Assembly: GCF_041358175.1 (NCBI RefSeq) | Contig: NZ_JBGKBE010000003.1 | Span: forward strand, 236,747 to 300,746 | Direction: 5' to 3' | DNA length: 64,000 bases | DNA from: Muriicola sp041358175 | GTDB taxonomy: Bacteria; Bacteroidota; Bacteroidia; Flavobacteriales; Flavobacteriaceae | In this document: positions 9,009 to 17,490 of the stretch, in pieces | How the letters are laid out: every line of letters starts with the position of its first letter | How positions within the stretch are numbered: position 1 is the stretch's first letter | Notes under the pieces: generated by a model | What the model was told of the DNA's origin: nothing | Databases searched by the model: none | What the model saw: the letters and a program-made list of their open reading frames with translations, nothing else | Made by a program: the position numbers and the translations under genes

Positions 9009-9562
9009 GATTTTACGGGATCTAATTTCTTGCGTAAACTTTCCTTTGCTCTGGAGATGATGGTTCTGCAATTTGCGTAACTAATATCCATCAAACCGCA
9101 GATCTCTTCATAATCATATCCTTCAATTAAATGTAAGGTCAGAGAAACTCTGTAGTTTTCTTTCAGCGATTTCATTGCTGTCAAAACTTGTTGAGCCAAC
9201 TGTTCTGTATCAACATCATTCGCATCCGCTACATCATTATCCCTGACCTTGTACAGTGTATCATTGATGGATACTTCATTCTTTTTTTTCCGATTCCGGT
9301 AGCTTACAAGGCTTTTATTGATGACAATTCTTTTTAACCAGGCCCCAAAGGCTACATTCCCTTTAAAAGAATGGAGTTTTGTGAAAGCATTCAGGAAGGA
9401 TTCCTGCATTATATCCTCTGCTTCTGCTCTATCTTTGACTATCCTGAAGGCCGTATTGTACATCGCTTTATAATATCTGTTGTAAATCTCCATTTGTGCC
9501 CGTTGATTTCCCTTTAGACACAATTGTAACAAAGACTCAATATGTTCTCCTACTTGGCTCAA
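9005..9562 (-). CDS. ECF-family RNA polymerase sigma factor
   Basis: A 185-residue sigma-70 family factor with region 2 (about residues 20-90, including RAEAEDIMQESFLNAFTKL) and region 4 (about 120-175, YEEICGLMDISYANCRTIISRAKESLRKKL). It directs core polymerase to a small regulon, here most likely including its own operon. The only start that fits the family N-terminus is a TTG at 9562 (SQVGEHIESLL); an in-frame TAA lies a few codons upstream. It is the first gene of a four-gene operon with a membrane anti-sigma and two beta-solenoid proteins. Divergent from lon, with a 217-base shared intergenic region. The signal sensed is unknown. Confidence 0.92.
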   Translation of the reverse strand: MSQVGEHIESLLQLCLKGNQRAQMEIYNRYYKAMYNTAFRIVKDRAEAEDIMQESFLNAFTKLHSFKGNVAFGAWLKRIVINKSLVSYRNRKKKNEVSINDTLYKVRDNDVADANDVDTEQLAQQVLTAMKSLKENYRVSLTLHLIEGYDYEEICGLMDISYANCRTIISRAKESLRKKLDPVKS

Positions 9563-9779
9563 AAAGTATTCGATTTGTTATATAGATAGCTCAATTTACT
9601 CATTGTTACAGTTTTTGAATAAAATTTAAATTCTTGGCATGGGAATTGTCCATAAAAGAGGACTTCTATACTCGAAAAAGCCTGTGTACCAAGTGATTTT
9701 CGAGAGAAGGAATTAGAAAATTGCAAAAGAAACTAAAAATCGTTCATCTGTGAATGACAGAATGACGGTTCACATAACT

Positions 9780-12230
9780 ATGGGAGACGCAAAAATTATA
9801 CAATTTGACAATATGTCGTTACAGGATTTAAACGACGAATCGGAATTGATTCCATTATTAACACCGGAGGATGAAGAAGAGATGCGGAATGAAGTACTGC
9901 CAGAAACCCTTCCGATATTACCTTTGAGAAATACAGTTTTATTCCCGGGAGTTGTAATACCTATTACTGCCGGACGGGATAAATCCATAAGCCTTATCAA
10001 ATACGCGAACAAAGGGTCAAAAGCTATTGGGGTGGTATCCCAGAAAGATGAGGAAACTGAAGATCCGGGCGTTAAAGACATCAATACCCTGGGAACGGTA
10101 GCTAGGATACTGAGAGTACTCCAGATGCCCGATGGAAATACAACGGTGATCATACAGGGGAAAAAGCGCTTTGAAATTGCAGAAGTGCTTACTGAGAAAC
10201 CTTATATGACCGCTACGATCAGAGAGGTAAAAGATGATGATATAGATCAGGAGGGGGAAGAGTTCCTGGCTATTATCGAATCGATTAAAGACATTGCACT
10301 AAAGATCATCCAGGACAACCCGAATATCCCCAGTGAGGCCTCGTTTGCAATCAAGAACATTAACAGCAATTCGTTCCTCATCAATTTTGTCTCATCAAAC
10401 CTAAACCTCAGCGTTAAGGAAAAACAGGCCTTGCTCGAAATCGGGAACCTAAAGGAACGAGCCCTGGCTACTCTTAAGCACATGAACGTGGAGCTTCAGA
10501 AACTCGCCCTACAAAAGGATATTCAGTCGAAAGTAAGAAGTGACCTCGACCAGCAGCAAAGAGAATACTTCCTGCATCAGCAAATGAAGACCATACAGGA
10601 AGAACTGGGTGGAGCTTCTTATGATGAAGAGATTGAAGAAATGCGCATCAAAGCCAAGAAGAAGAAATGGGGAGAGAAGGTAGGCGCACATTTTGAGAAA
10701 GAATTGGCTAAAATGCAGCGCATGAATCCCCAGGTGGCAGAGTACAGTATCCAAAGAAATTATCTGGATCTGTTCCTGGAACTGCCCTGGAAAGAATTCT
10801 CCAAAGACAAATTTGATCTTAAGCGAGCACAGAAAATCTTAGACAGAGACCATTACGGCCTGGAAGATGTAAAAAGACGAATCATAGAATATCTGGCCGT
10901 TTTAAAGCTCAGAAATGATATGAAATCGCCTATTCTTTGTCTATATGGACCTCCGGGGGTAGGAAAGACCTCCCTGGGGAAATCGGTTGCTGAGGCCTTG
11001 GGCAGGCAATACGTAAGGATGTCTCTGGGCGGACTGCGGGATGAAGCCGAAATCAGAGGGCATAGAAAGACGTATATCGGAGCCATGCCAGGCAGGATTA
11101 TCCAGAGCATTAAAAAAGCCGGAACTTCTAACCCCGTCTTTATCCTTGACGAGATCGACAAATTATCAAGCAGTTACCAGGGCGACCCTTCCTCGGCCAT
11201 GCTGGAGGTGCTCGATCCTGAGCAGAATAATGAATTCCACGACAATTTCCTGGAAATGGGGTACGACCTTTCAAAGGTTATGTTTATAGCTACGGCCAAT
11301 AATCTTTCATCGATACAACCGGCGTTGAGAGACAGAATGGAGATTATCAATGTAACAGGTTACACCATTGAAGAGAAAGTTGAGATCGCCAAAAGGCATC
11401 TTTTACCCAAACAACTGAAGGAACACGGTCTTACATCTAAGGATTTGCGGATCGGGAAAAGGCAGCTGGAGAAAATAGTAGAAGGTTATACCCGTGAGTC
11501 GGGAGTTCGAACCCTGGAAAAACAGATTGCCAAAATGGTCCGATACGCGGCCAAATCTATCGCGATTGAAGAGGATTATCAGGTAAAAGTGACCAACGAT
11601 GTTGTTGAGGAGGTCCTGGGTCCACCCCGTCTTGAGAGGGATAAATACGAGAATAACGAAGTAGCCGGTGTTGTTACCGGTCTCGCATGGACCAGTGTAG
11701 GGGGGGATATTCTGTTTATCGAGTCGATTTTATCCAAAGGGAAAGGACAGCTAAATATTACAGGGAATTTAGGGAAGGTGATGAAGGAATCCGCTACTAT
11801 TGCCATGGAATACATAAAATCTAATGCAGACAGCTTTGGAATCAATCCTGATGTATTCGACAATTACAATGTGCATATCCATGTTCCTGAAGGAGCTACT
11901 CCCAAGGATGGTCCCAGTGCGGGAATTACCATGCTAACTTCACTGGTATCCCTTTTTACCCAGAAAAAAGTGAGGAAGAGTACCGCGATGACAGGAGAAA
12001 TCACCCTGCGGGGCAAAGTGTTGCCGGTGGGGGGAATAAAAGAAAAAATCCTGGCGGCAAAAAGAGCCCGGATCAAGGATATCATCTTGTGTGAGGATAA
12101 CAGGAAGGATATTTTGGAGATTAAACCCGAATACCTGAAAGGACTCAGGTTCCATTATGTTACCGACATGAGTGAGGTGATTGACCTGGCCATTACGGAT
12201 CAAAAGGTAAGGAACGCCAAAAAACTTTAG
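9780..12230 (+). CDS. lon: ATP-dependent protease Lon
   Basis: Cytosolic AAA+ serine protease that degrades misfolded and regulatory proteins. The frame is open from a GTG at 9750, but the ATG at 9780 (MGDAKIIQFDNMSLQDL) matches the usual start of flavobacterial Lon proteins, giving 816 residues. The N-terminal substrate-binding domain (about 45-240) is followed by a coiled coil, Walker A GPPGVGKT (390-397), Walker B VFILDEIDKL, and the protease domain. The catalytic dyad is Ser713 (KDGPSAGI) and Lys756 (GGIKEKIL), 43 residues apart as in E. coli (Ser679, Lys722). It is divergent from the ECF sigma operon and is followed after 76 bases by cmk. Confidence 0.98.
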   Translation: MGDAKIIQFDNMSLQDLNDESELIPLLTPEDEEEMRNEVLPETLPILPLRNTVLFPGVVIPITAGRDKSISLIKYANKGSKAIGVVSQKDEETEDPGVKDINTLGTVARILRVLQMPDGNTTVIIQGKKRFEIAEVLTEKPYMTATIREVKDDDIDQEGEEFLAIIESIKDIALKIIQDNPNIPSEASFAIKNINSNSFLINFVSSNLNLSVKEKQALLEIGNLKERALATLKHMNVELQKLALQKDIQSKVRSDLDQQQREYFLHQQMKTIQEELGGASYDEEIEEMRIKAKKKKWGEKVGAHFEKELAKMQRMNPQVAEYSIQRNYLDLFLELPWKEFSKDKFDLKRAQKILDRDHYGLEDVKRRIIEYLAVLKLRNDMKSPILCLYGPPGVGKTSLGKSVAEALGRQYVRMSLGGLRDEAEIRGHRKTYIGAMPGRIIQSIKKAGTSNPVFILDEIDKLSSSYQGDPSSAMLEVLDPEQNNEFHDNFLEMGYDLSKVMFIATANNLSSIQPALRDRMEIINVTGYTIEEKVEIAKRHLLPKQLKEHGLTSKDLRIGKRQLEKIVEGYTRESGVRTLEKQIAKMVRYAAKSIAIEEDYQVKVTNDVVEEVLGPPRLERDKYENNEVAGVVTGLAWTSVGGDILFIESILSKGKGQLNITGNLGKVMKESATIAMEYIKSNADSFGINPDVFDNYNVHIHVPEGATPKDGPSAGITMLTSLVSLFTQKKVRKSTAMTGEITLRGKVLPVGGIKEKILAAKRARIKDIILCEDNRKDILEIKPEYLKGLRFHYVTDMSEVIDLAITDQKVRNAKKL

Positions 12231-12306
12231 AAGAGCATCAGAATGATTCAAAAAGGAAATTGACATCGCCGATAGTCAGTTTCCCCATTCTGCTTATTTT
12301 TGGGAT

Positions 12307-13011
12307 ATGAATAAAATAATCATCGCCATTGACGGGTATTCTTCCACAGGGAAGAGCACTATGGCGAAACAGCTGGCAAAGGCCCTGGATTATGTTTATG
12401 TGGATACGGGTGCGATGTACCGCGCAATCACTCTTTTTGCAATTGAAAGTGGATGTATAGGCCCTGCAGGATTTAAAAAGCAGGCTCTGTTGGAGGCTCT
12501 TTCAGGAATAGAACTTAAATTTAAATACAACCCAACGCTGAGGTTTTCTGAGATGTTTCTCAATGGAAGAAACGTGGAAAAGGACATCAGAACCCTTGAA
12601 GTATCTCAATATGTGAGTCAGGTTTCTGTAGTTCCGGAGGTGCGTGAAAAGATGGTGGCTCTGCAAAAGGTAATGGGAGAAAATAAGGGTCTGGTCATGG
12701 ATGGCCGTGATATTGGAACCGTGGTTTTCCCGCAGGCCGAGTTAAAGATTTTTATGACAGCATCACCTGATATCAGAGCAACGAGGCGTTACAAGGAATT
12801 GCTCGACAGGGGGGAGGAGATAAGTTTTGAAGAAGTACTAGAGAATGTTCAGGCCCGTGATTACATCGATTCACACCGGGAAGTCTCTCCCCTGAAACAA
12901 GCTGAAGATGCTGTAGTCATAGACAACTCTTCTATGAACCAGAAGGAACAGTTTGAACGTGCTTTGGCACTTGCTGAGCACAAGATTCAGAAAAATAAAA
13001 AAGGCGCTTAA
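12307..13011 (+). CDS. cmk: Cytidylate kinase
   Basis: Phosphorylates CMP and dCMP to the diphosphates with ATP, in the cytoplasm. The 234-residue protein has the P-loop GYSSTGKST (10-18), a CMP-binding insert (about 60-110), MDGRDIGTVVFPQAELKIF and the lid region RATRRYKELLDRG. An 8-base match to the TAnnTTTG promoter element (12295-12302) ends only 5 bases before the ATG, so either the mRNA is nearly leaderless or the match is fortuitous. The order cmk, LysM protein, rpsA is common in related genomes. The TAA stop is in the loop of a bidirectional terminator. Confidence 0.96.
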   Translation: MNKIIIAIDGYSSTGKSTMAKQLAKALDYVYVDTGAMYRAITLFAIESGCIGPAGFKKQALLEALSGIELKFKYNPTLRFSEMFLNGRNVEKDIRTLEVSQYVSQVSVVPEVREKMVALQKVMGENKGLVMDGRDIGTVVFPQAELKIFMTASPDIRATRRYKELLDRGEEISFEEVLENVQARDYIDSHREVSPLKQAEDAVVIDNSSMNQKEQFERALALAEHKIQKNKKGA

Positions 13012-13022
13012 AAGCGCCTTTT
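12999..13022. terminator. Bidirectional intrinsic terminator
   Basis: A perfect stem AAAAGGCGCT / AGCGCCTTTT around a 4-base loop that contains the cmk stop codon. A-runs and T-runs on both sides let it work for cmk (plus) and for the BON-LysM gene (minus). Confidence 0.88.
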
Positions 13023-13029
13023 ACAGTTA

Positions 13030-13410
13030 TTATAGGTTGGGAATCACCAGTACCTGATCGGGATGGATCATGTCTGGATTTTTAAGGATATCAGTGTTGG
13101 CAGAGAAAATCTGCTTATACTTCATCGGATCACCGTAATAATGCTTAGCTATCTTACTTAGGGACTCACCGCTTTTAACAACGTGTCGGTGATAAACGCT
13201 ATCATCCGCAACGGTGATGTTCGCCTTGATGTCGGAAGGACTTTGACCACCAATTTCTTTGATCTTATCCCACAAGAGGTTTTTTTCGTACTGTGTTTTG
13301 GCCTGTCCTTTCACCTTTAACACTCCATTTTCCTCGCTAACTTTCCCGTCTGCGATCCCTAATTTTTCCCCTAGAGAAAGAACTCCCTGGTACTTTTCTT
13401 TTACGCTCAT
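13030..13410 (-). CDS. BON-LysM domain protein (Kbp/YgaU-like)
   Basis: A 126-residue protein with a BON-like domain (about residues 5-70, GVLKVKGQAKTQYEKNLLWDKIKEI) and a C-terminal LysM domain (about 74-125, VVKSGESLSKIAKHYYGD ... VLVIPNL). The order and size are those of E. coli Kbp (YgaU), a cytoplasmic potassium-binding protein. No signal peptide is present, so despite the LysM it is probably cytosolic as in Kbp. Potassium binding is inferred from architecture only. It lies between cmk and rpsA on the opposite strand. Confidence 0.87.
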   Translation of the reverse strand: MSVKEKYQGVLSLGEKLGIADGKVSEENGVLKVKGQAKTQYEKNLLWDKIKEIGGQSPSDIKANITVADDSVYHRHVVKSGESLSKIAKHYYGDPMKYKQIFSANTDILKNPDMIHPDQVLVIPNL

Positions 13411-13521
13411 TGTTTACTATTTAATAGGTTTTAATAATGATCTGAAAGATACAAAAACTGGAAAGATACCGGGACGAACGGAATAAATTGTTAATATTTT
13501 TATTGTGGTCTGATATTAAGG

Positions 13522-13552
13522 TTGTTAAAACAAGATTTAAATTGTACTTTTG
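13522..13552 (+). promoter_or_regulatory. rpsA promoter (Bacteroidota type)
   Basis: TTG at 13522-13524, a 20-base spacer and TACTTTTG at 13545-13552 match the Bacteroidota primary sigma consensus (TTG, 19-21 bases, TAnnTTTG). Transcription should start near 13558, leaving a leader of about 110 bases before rpsA. Confidence 0.85.
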
Positions 13553-13668
13553 CACACCTTTTTGGCAAGTATTTAAGAGGAAAAGGGACAAAAAAACAAA
13601 AGAAAAACACCTTCCATAGACGTTGTCTTACTCTTAGAGGTTTATGGGATACAAATTAAAATCAGCAA

Positions 13669-15501
13669 ATGGCTGACAAGAAAACAACAACAACAGAAGA
13701 AACTCAGGTAGCTGAGGTCGTTCAGGAAGAAAAGGTAGAAACCCCCAAGCAAGATCCTAAGGAGTTCCTTAAGAATTTTGACTGGGACAAGTATGAAGAA
13801 GGAATTGAGCGAGTAGATGATTCCAAATTAGAGGAATTTGAAAAATTAGTAGCGGAGAATTTCGTTGATACAGCTGATGAAGAAGTTGTAGAAGGAACGG
13901 TAACACACCTCACAGACAGAGAGGCGATCATTGACATCAATGCCAAGTCTGAAGGAGTTATTTCCCTGAATGAATTTCGTTACAATCCCGGCCTTAAGGT
14001 TGGAGACAAAGTAGAAGTACTTATTGATATCCGCGAGGATAAAAGCGGACAGCTTGTACTTTCACACAGAAAAGCGCGTACGATAAAGGCATGGGATAGG
14101 GTTAACGCTGCCCATGACAAAGAAGAAGTTGTTACTGGTTTTGTGAAATGCAGAACCAAAGGTGGAATGATCGTCGATGTTTTCGGAATCGAGGCATTCC
14201 TGCCAGGTTCTCAGATCGATGTGAAACCAATTAGGGATTACGATCAGTACGTTGGGAAGACCATGGAGTTCAAAGTGGTGAAAATCAACCACGAATTCAA
14301 GAACGTGGTAGTATCTCACAAAGCGCTTATAGAAGCCGATATCGAAGAACAGAAGAAAGAAATTATCAGTCAGCTTGAAAAAGGTCAGGTCCTTGAAGGT
14401 GTTGTAAAAAACATCACTTCATACGGAGTCTTTATCGACCTTGGAGGGGTAGACGGACTGATACATATTACCGACCTGTCATGGAGCAGGATCAACCATC
14501 CAAACGAGGTGGTAGATCTGGATCAGAAACTCAATGTGGTAATTCTCGATTTCGATGATAATAAGTCGAGAATCCAATTAGGATTGAAACAACTGGAAAA
14601 ACATCCATGGGATGCCCTTGGAGATGAATTCAAAGTTGGAGACAAGGTAAAAGGAAAAGTAGTCGTTATTGCTGATTACGGTGCCTTCCTGGAAGTTGCT
14701 GAAGGAGTTGAAGGACTTATCCACGTTTCTGAAATGTCATGGTCTACGCACCTTAGATCGGCGCAGGACTTTGTAAAAGTAGGAGATGAACTGGAAGCGG
14801 TAGTTCTTACTCTCGACAGAGAAGACAGAAAAATGTCGCTCGGGATCAAGCAATTGACACCAGATCCATGGACCGATATCACTTCTAAATATCCTGTTGG
14901 ATCAAGACATAAAGGAATCGTCAGGAATTTCACGAACTTTGGCGTATTCGTCGAGTTAGAAGAAGGAATTGACGGGTTGATTTATATTTCTGACCTGTCC
15001 TGGACAAAGAAGATAAAACATCCTTCAGAATTTGTAACTGTTGGAGATACCCTTGAAGTGGAAGTGCTTGAACTTGATGTTGAAGGACGTAAATTAAGCC
15101 TTGGCCATAAGCAAACCACCGACAACCCCTGGGATAAATACGAAAAAGAATTTGCCGTGGGCACAGTTCACAAGTCGGCGATTACTGAAATCGTAGACAA
15201 GGGTGCAGTGATCGACTTTAACAAGGACATTACGGCTTTCGTTCCTCAGCGGCATATGGAGAAAGAAGATGGGAAAAAGCTAGGCAAAGGCGAAGAGGCC
15301 GAATTCAAGATCATTGAGTTCAACAAGGAATTCAAAAGAGTAGTGGCTAGCCATACTGCAATTTTCCGTGAAGAAGAGCAACGTAACGTAAAAGCGGCAC
15401 GTAAGAAAGCAGCAACTCAGGCTGACGAATCCAAACCCACATTAGGGGACGCCAACGAACAATTACAGGCGTTAAAAGATAAAATGGAAGGGAAAAAGTA
15501 A
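13669..15501 (+). CDS. rpsA: 30S ribosomal protein S1
   Basis: A 610-residue RNA-binding ribosomal protein that recruits mRNAs lacking strong Shine-Dalgarno sequences, important in Bacteroidota where such sequences are weak. Six S1 (OB-fold) repeats can be counted: about 74-140, 155-225, 241-311, 326-396, 411-483 and 498-566. Repeats 3-5 are most alike (GVFIDLGGVDGLIHITDLSW, GAFLEVAEGVEGLIHVSEMSW, GVFVELEEGIDGLIYISDLSW). The acidic N-terminus (residues 1-70) and the Gln/Lys-rich tail are typical of the group. It has its own promoter, a leader of about 110 bases (a likely place for autoregulation, not shown by the sequence) and a strong terminator. Confidence 0.97.
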   Translation: MADKKTTTTEETQVAEVVQEEKVETPKQDPKEFLKNFDWDKYEEGIERVDDSKLEEFEKLVAENFVDTADEEVVEGTVTHLTDREAIIDINAKSEGVISLNEFRYNPGLKVGDKVEVLIDIREDKSGQLVLSHRKARTIKAWDRVNAAHDKEEVVTGFVKCRTKGGMIVDVFGIEAFLPGSQIDVKPIRDYDQYVGKTMEFKVVKINHEFKNVVVSHKALIEADIEEQKKEIISQLEKGQVLEGVVKNITSYGVFIDLGGVDGLIHITDLSWSRINHPNEVVDLDQKLNVVILDFDDNKSRIQLGLKQLEKHPWDALGDEFKVGDKVKGKVVVIADYGAFLEVAEGVEGLIHVSEMSWSTHLRSAQDFVKVGDELEAVVLTLDREDRKMSLGIKQLTPDPWTDITSKYPVGSRHKGIVRNFTNFGVFVELEEGIDGLIYISDLSWTKKIKHPSEFVTVGDTLEVEVLELDVEGRKLSLGHKQTTDNPWDKYEKEFAVGTVHKSAITEIVDKGAVIDFNKDITAFVPQRHMEKEDGKKLGKGEEAEFKIIEFNKEFKRVVASHTAIFREEEQRNVKAARKKAATQADESKPTLGDANEQLQALKDKMEGKK

Positions 15502-15539
15502 TAGTAGATTTCCATGATATCTAACTTGAGTTATATAAT

Positions 15540-15571
15540 ATACCCCGACTGGCAAGTCGGGGTATTTTTTT
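15540..15571 (+). terminator. Intrinsic terminator of rpsA
   Basis: A perfect 11-bp stem ATACCCCGACT / AGTCGGGGTAT with the 4-base loop GGCA is followed by a T-run. It lies about 40 bases after the rpsA stop. Confidence 0.93.
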
Positions 15572-15642
15572 GCCCTTTTGTCCCGGGAACAGGATTTGAG
15601 AACGATCGTAAAATGGTCCCGCAATTATTGATTAGAAATCGC

Positions 15643-15650
15643 TATTTTTG
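15643..15650 (+). promoter_or_regulatory. Likely -7 element of the pyrR-pyrB promoter
   Basis: TATTTTTG matches the TAnnTTTG element. No TTG lies at the ideal distance upstream. A start of transcription near 15656 would place the mRNA 5' end about 20 bases before the chosen pyrR ATG, leaving no room for a leader attenuator. Confidence 0.5.
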
Positions 15651-15677
15651 CTTTCGAATATGTTGGTAGCGCAAACC

Positions 15678-16217
15678 ATGAGTCAAAAAGTACTTCTTTC
15701 CTCAAAAGAAATCCAAATTATTTTACATCGTCTTGCGTGCCAGCTTTTGGAAAACCACCTTGATTTTACCGATACTGTACTGATTGGGATACAACCCCGG
15801 GGTAGCTTTCTTGCCAATCGCCTGGCTAAACTCCTCAAAGACGAATACGAGGTAAAGGAAATCAAGTTAGGTTTACTCGACATCACTTTTTTTCGCGACG
15901 ATTTCCGCAGGGGGGAGAAACCCCTGGAAGCTAGTACCACCAGTGTTGATTTCCTCGTGGAAGGAAAAAAGGTGGTCCTTATTGATGATGTATTGTATAC
16001 GGGGAGAAGTATCAGGGCAGCATTAACGGCAATACAGTCTTTTGGCAGACCTAGTGAGATTGAATTACTTACTTTAATTGACAGAAGATTTAGCAGACAC
16101 CTTCCCATACAACCCAATTACAGGGGAAGGCAGGTGGATGCCATCAACCAGGAGAAGGTAAAGGTACTCTGGAAGGAAAATGAGGGTAAAGATGTGGTCT
16201 ATTTAGTAAACAGATAA
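15678..16217 (+). CDS. pyrR: PyrR: uracil phosphoribosyltransferase / pyr regulator
   Basis: A 179-residue type I phosphoribosyltransferase of the PyrR family. The frame is open from a TTG at 15648, but that codon lies inside a promoter element, and the ATG at 15678 gives MSQKVLLSSKEIQIILHRLA, the usual family start. The PRPP-binding loop is VLIDDVLYTGRS (Asp103, Asp104). GIQPRGSFLANRL is the conserved substrate-side motif. In Firmicutes PyrR attenuates the pyr operon by binding mRNA; whether it does so here is open, since no leader hairpin is seen. It is 4 bases from pyrB, forming a pyrR-pyrB unit. Confidence 0.93.
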   Translation: MSQKVLLSSKEIQIILHRLACQLLENHLDFTDTVLIGIQPRGSFLANRLAKLLKDEYEVKEIKLGLLDITFFRDDFRRGEKPLEASTTSVDFLVEGKKVVLIDDVLYTGRSIRAALTAIQSFGRPSEIELLTLIDRRFSRHLPIQPNYRGRQVDAINQEKVKVLWKENEGKDVVYLVNR

Positions 16218-16221
16218 GCGA

Positions 16222-17148
16222 ATGCCGGCATTAAGCGTTAAACATTTACTGGGAATAAAATATCTGAATGAAAAGGATATCCAGTTAATATTTGAGACCG
16301 CAGACCAGTTTAAGGAAGTGATCAACCGTTCGATAAAAAAGGTTCCTTCCCTCAGAGATATCACCATCGCAAATATATTTTTTGAGAATAGTACCAGGAC
16401 CAAACTGAGTTTTGAACTGGCAGAAAAACGTTTGTCTGCCGATGTTTTAAATTTCTCTGCCTCCCAGTCTTCCGTGAAAAAGGGAGAAACTCTTATTGAT
16501 ACCGTAAACAATATCCTGTCAATGAAGGTAGACATGGTGGTGATGAGGCACCCCAATCCGGGAGCTGGTATTTTCCTCTCCAGGCATGTAAACGCCTCTA
16601 TCATCAATGCAGGTGACGGAGCCCATGAACATCCCACCCAGGCCCTGCTTGATTCCTATTCGATAAGGGAGAAATTAGGGGATGTGGCAGGGAAGAAGGT
16701 GATTATAGTAGGAGACATATTGCATTCAAGAGTAGCACTTTCCAATATTTTTGCCCTGAAACTACAAGGAGCCAAGGTGAAGGTTTGTGGACCGAAAACC
16801 TTAATCCCCAAACACATAGAAAGTCTTGGGGTGGAAGTAGAACCCGATCTGAGGAAAGCACTTGCCTGGTGCGATGTAGCCAATATGCTCAGGGTACAAA
16901 ACGAACGGATGGAGATAAGTTACTTCCCAACTACACGTGAATACACTCAACAATACGGGATCAATAAGGAAATTCTTGAGAGTCTGGATAAGGAAATTGT
17001 GATCATGCACCCCGGACCCATTAACAGAGGAGTTGAGATCACCAGTGATGTTGCAGATTCCTCCCAGTCGATCATCCTGCATCAGGTTGAAAATGGGGTG
17101 GCCATTCGCATGGCAGTGATTTATTTATTAGCTTCCCAGTTAAATTAA
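16222..17148 (+). CDS. pyrB: Aspartate carbamoyltransferase catalytic subunit
   Basis: Catalyses carbamoyl phosphate plus aspartate to carbamoyl aspartate, the committed step of pyrimidine synthesis. The 308-residue protein shows the carbamoyl-phosphate loop FFENSTRT (Ser57-Thr60), HPTQALLD, and the aspartate-binding HPGPINRGVEI near the C-terminus. The second-half motif SQSIILHQVENGVAIRMAV is typical. There is no pyrI beside it, so it is likely the unregulated trimeric form controlled through pyrR. It is followed after 6 bases by a small STAS-like gene. Confidence 0.97.
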   Translation: MPALSVKHLLGIKYLNEKDIQLIFETADQFKEVINRSIKKVPSLRDITIANIFFENSTRTKLSFELAEKRLSADVLNFSASQSSVKKGETLIDTVNNILSMKVDMVVMRHPNPGAGIFLSRHVNASIINAGDGAHEHPTQALLDSYSIREKLGDVAGKKVIIVGDILHSRVALSNIFALKLQGAKVKVCGPKTLIPKHIESLGVEVEPDLRKALAWCDVANMLRVQNERMEISYFPTTREYTQQYGINKEILESLDKEIVIMHPGPINRGVEITSDVADSSQSIILHQVENGVAIRMAVIYLLASQLN

Positions 17149-17154
17149 CAGCAT

Positions 17155-17487
17155 ATGATTTTTGATAAGGAAGGCAATCGGACCATTGTTTATCAGGAGG
17201 ACATAAGCCTACCGGCCTTTGTAGAAAATCTCAACAAGGCCTATGAGAAGATAAAAAACGATCATATCGTGGTGAATCTTTTTTCATTTGATAAACTTAC
17301 CTCAAATGATATTCTCGAATTTCTGGAAATTTCCAGAGTCCATAAGAATTCCCGGAAGTCTTTTGTCCTGGTTACAGACAGACTTGATTACGATGATGTG
17401 CCGGAAGAAATTAGCCTGGCGCCGACCATACAGGAAGCCCGGGATATTATAGAGATGGAGGATATTGAAAGGGACCTTGATCTTTAA
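17155..17487 (+). CDS. Small STAS-like conserved hypothetical protein
   Basis: A 110-residue soluble protein. The pattern IVVNLFSFDKLTSNDILEFL, then a helix and SFVLVTD, then TIQEARDIIEMEDIERDL resembles the beta-alpha order of STAS (anti-anti-sigma) domains, with a Thr-Ser pair where the phosphorylated Ser often lies. This is a fold-level guess by eye, not a family assignment. It sits in a tight run pyrB - this gene - DUF3291 - rnz (gaps of 6 and 3 bases, then overlap), so it is co-transcribed; a functional link to ribonuclease Z is possible but not shown. Confidence 0.75.
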   Translation: MIFDKEGNRTIVYQEDISLPAFVENLNKAYEKIKNDHIVVNLFSFDKLTSNDILEFLEISRVHKNSRKSFVLVTDRLDYDDVPEEISLAPTIQEARDIIEMEDIERDLDL

Positions 17488-17490
17488 TAC

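Noticed and set aside
12295..12302. TAnnTTTG match before cmk
   Set aside because: It ends 5 bases before the ATG with no spaced TTG, so it is not listed as a promoter; it could give a leaderless mRNA.
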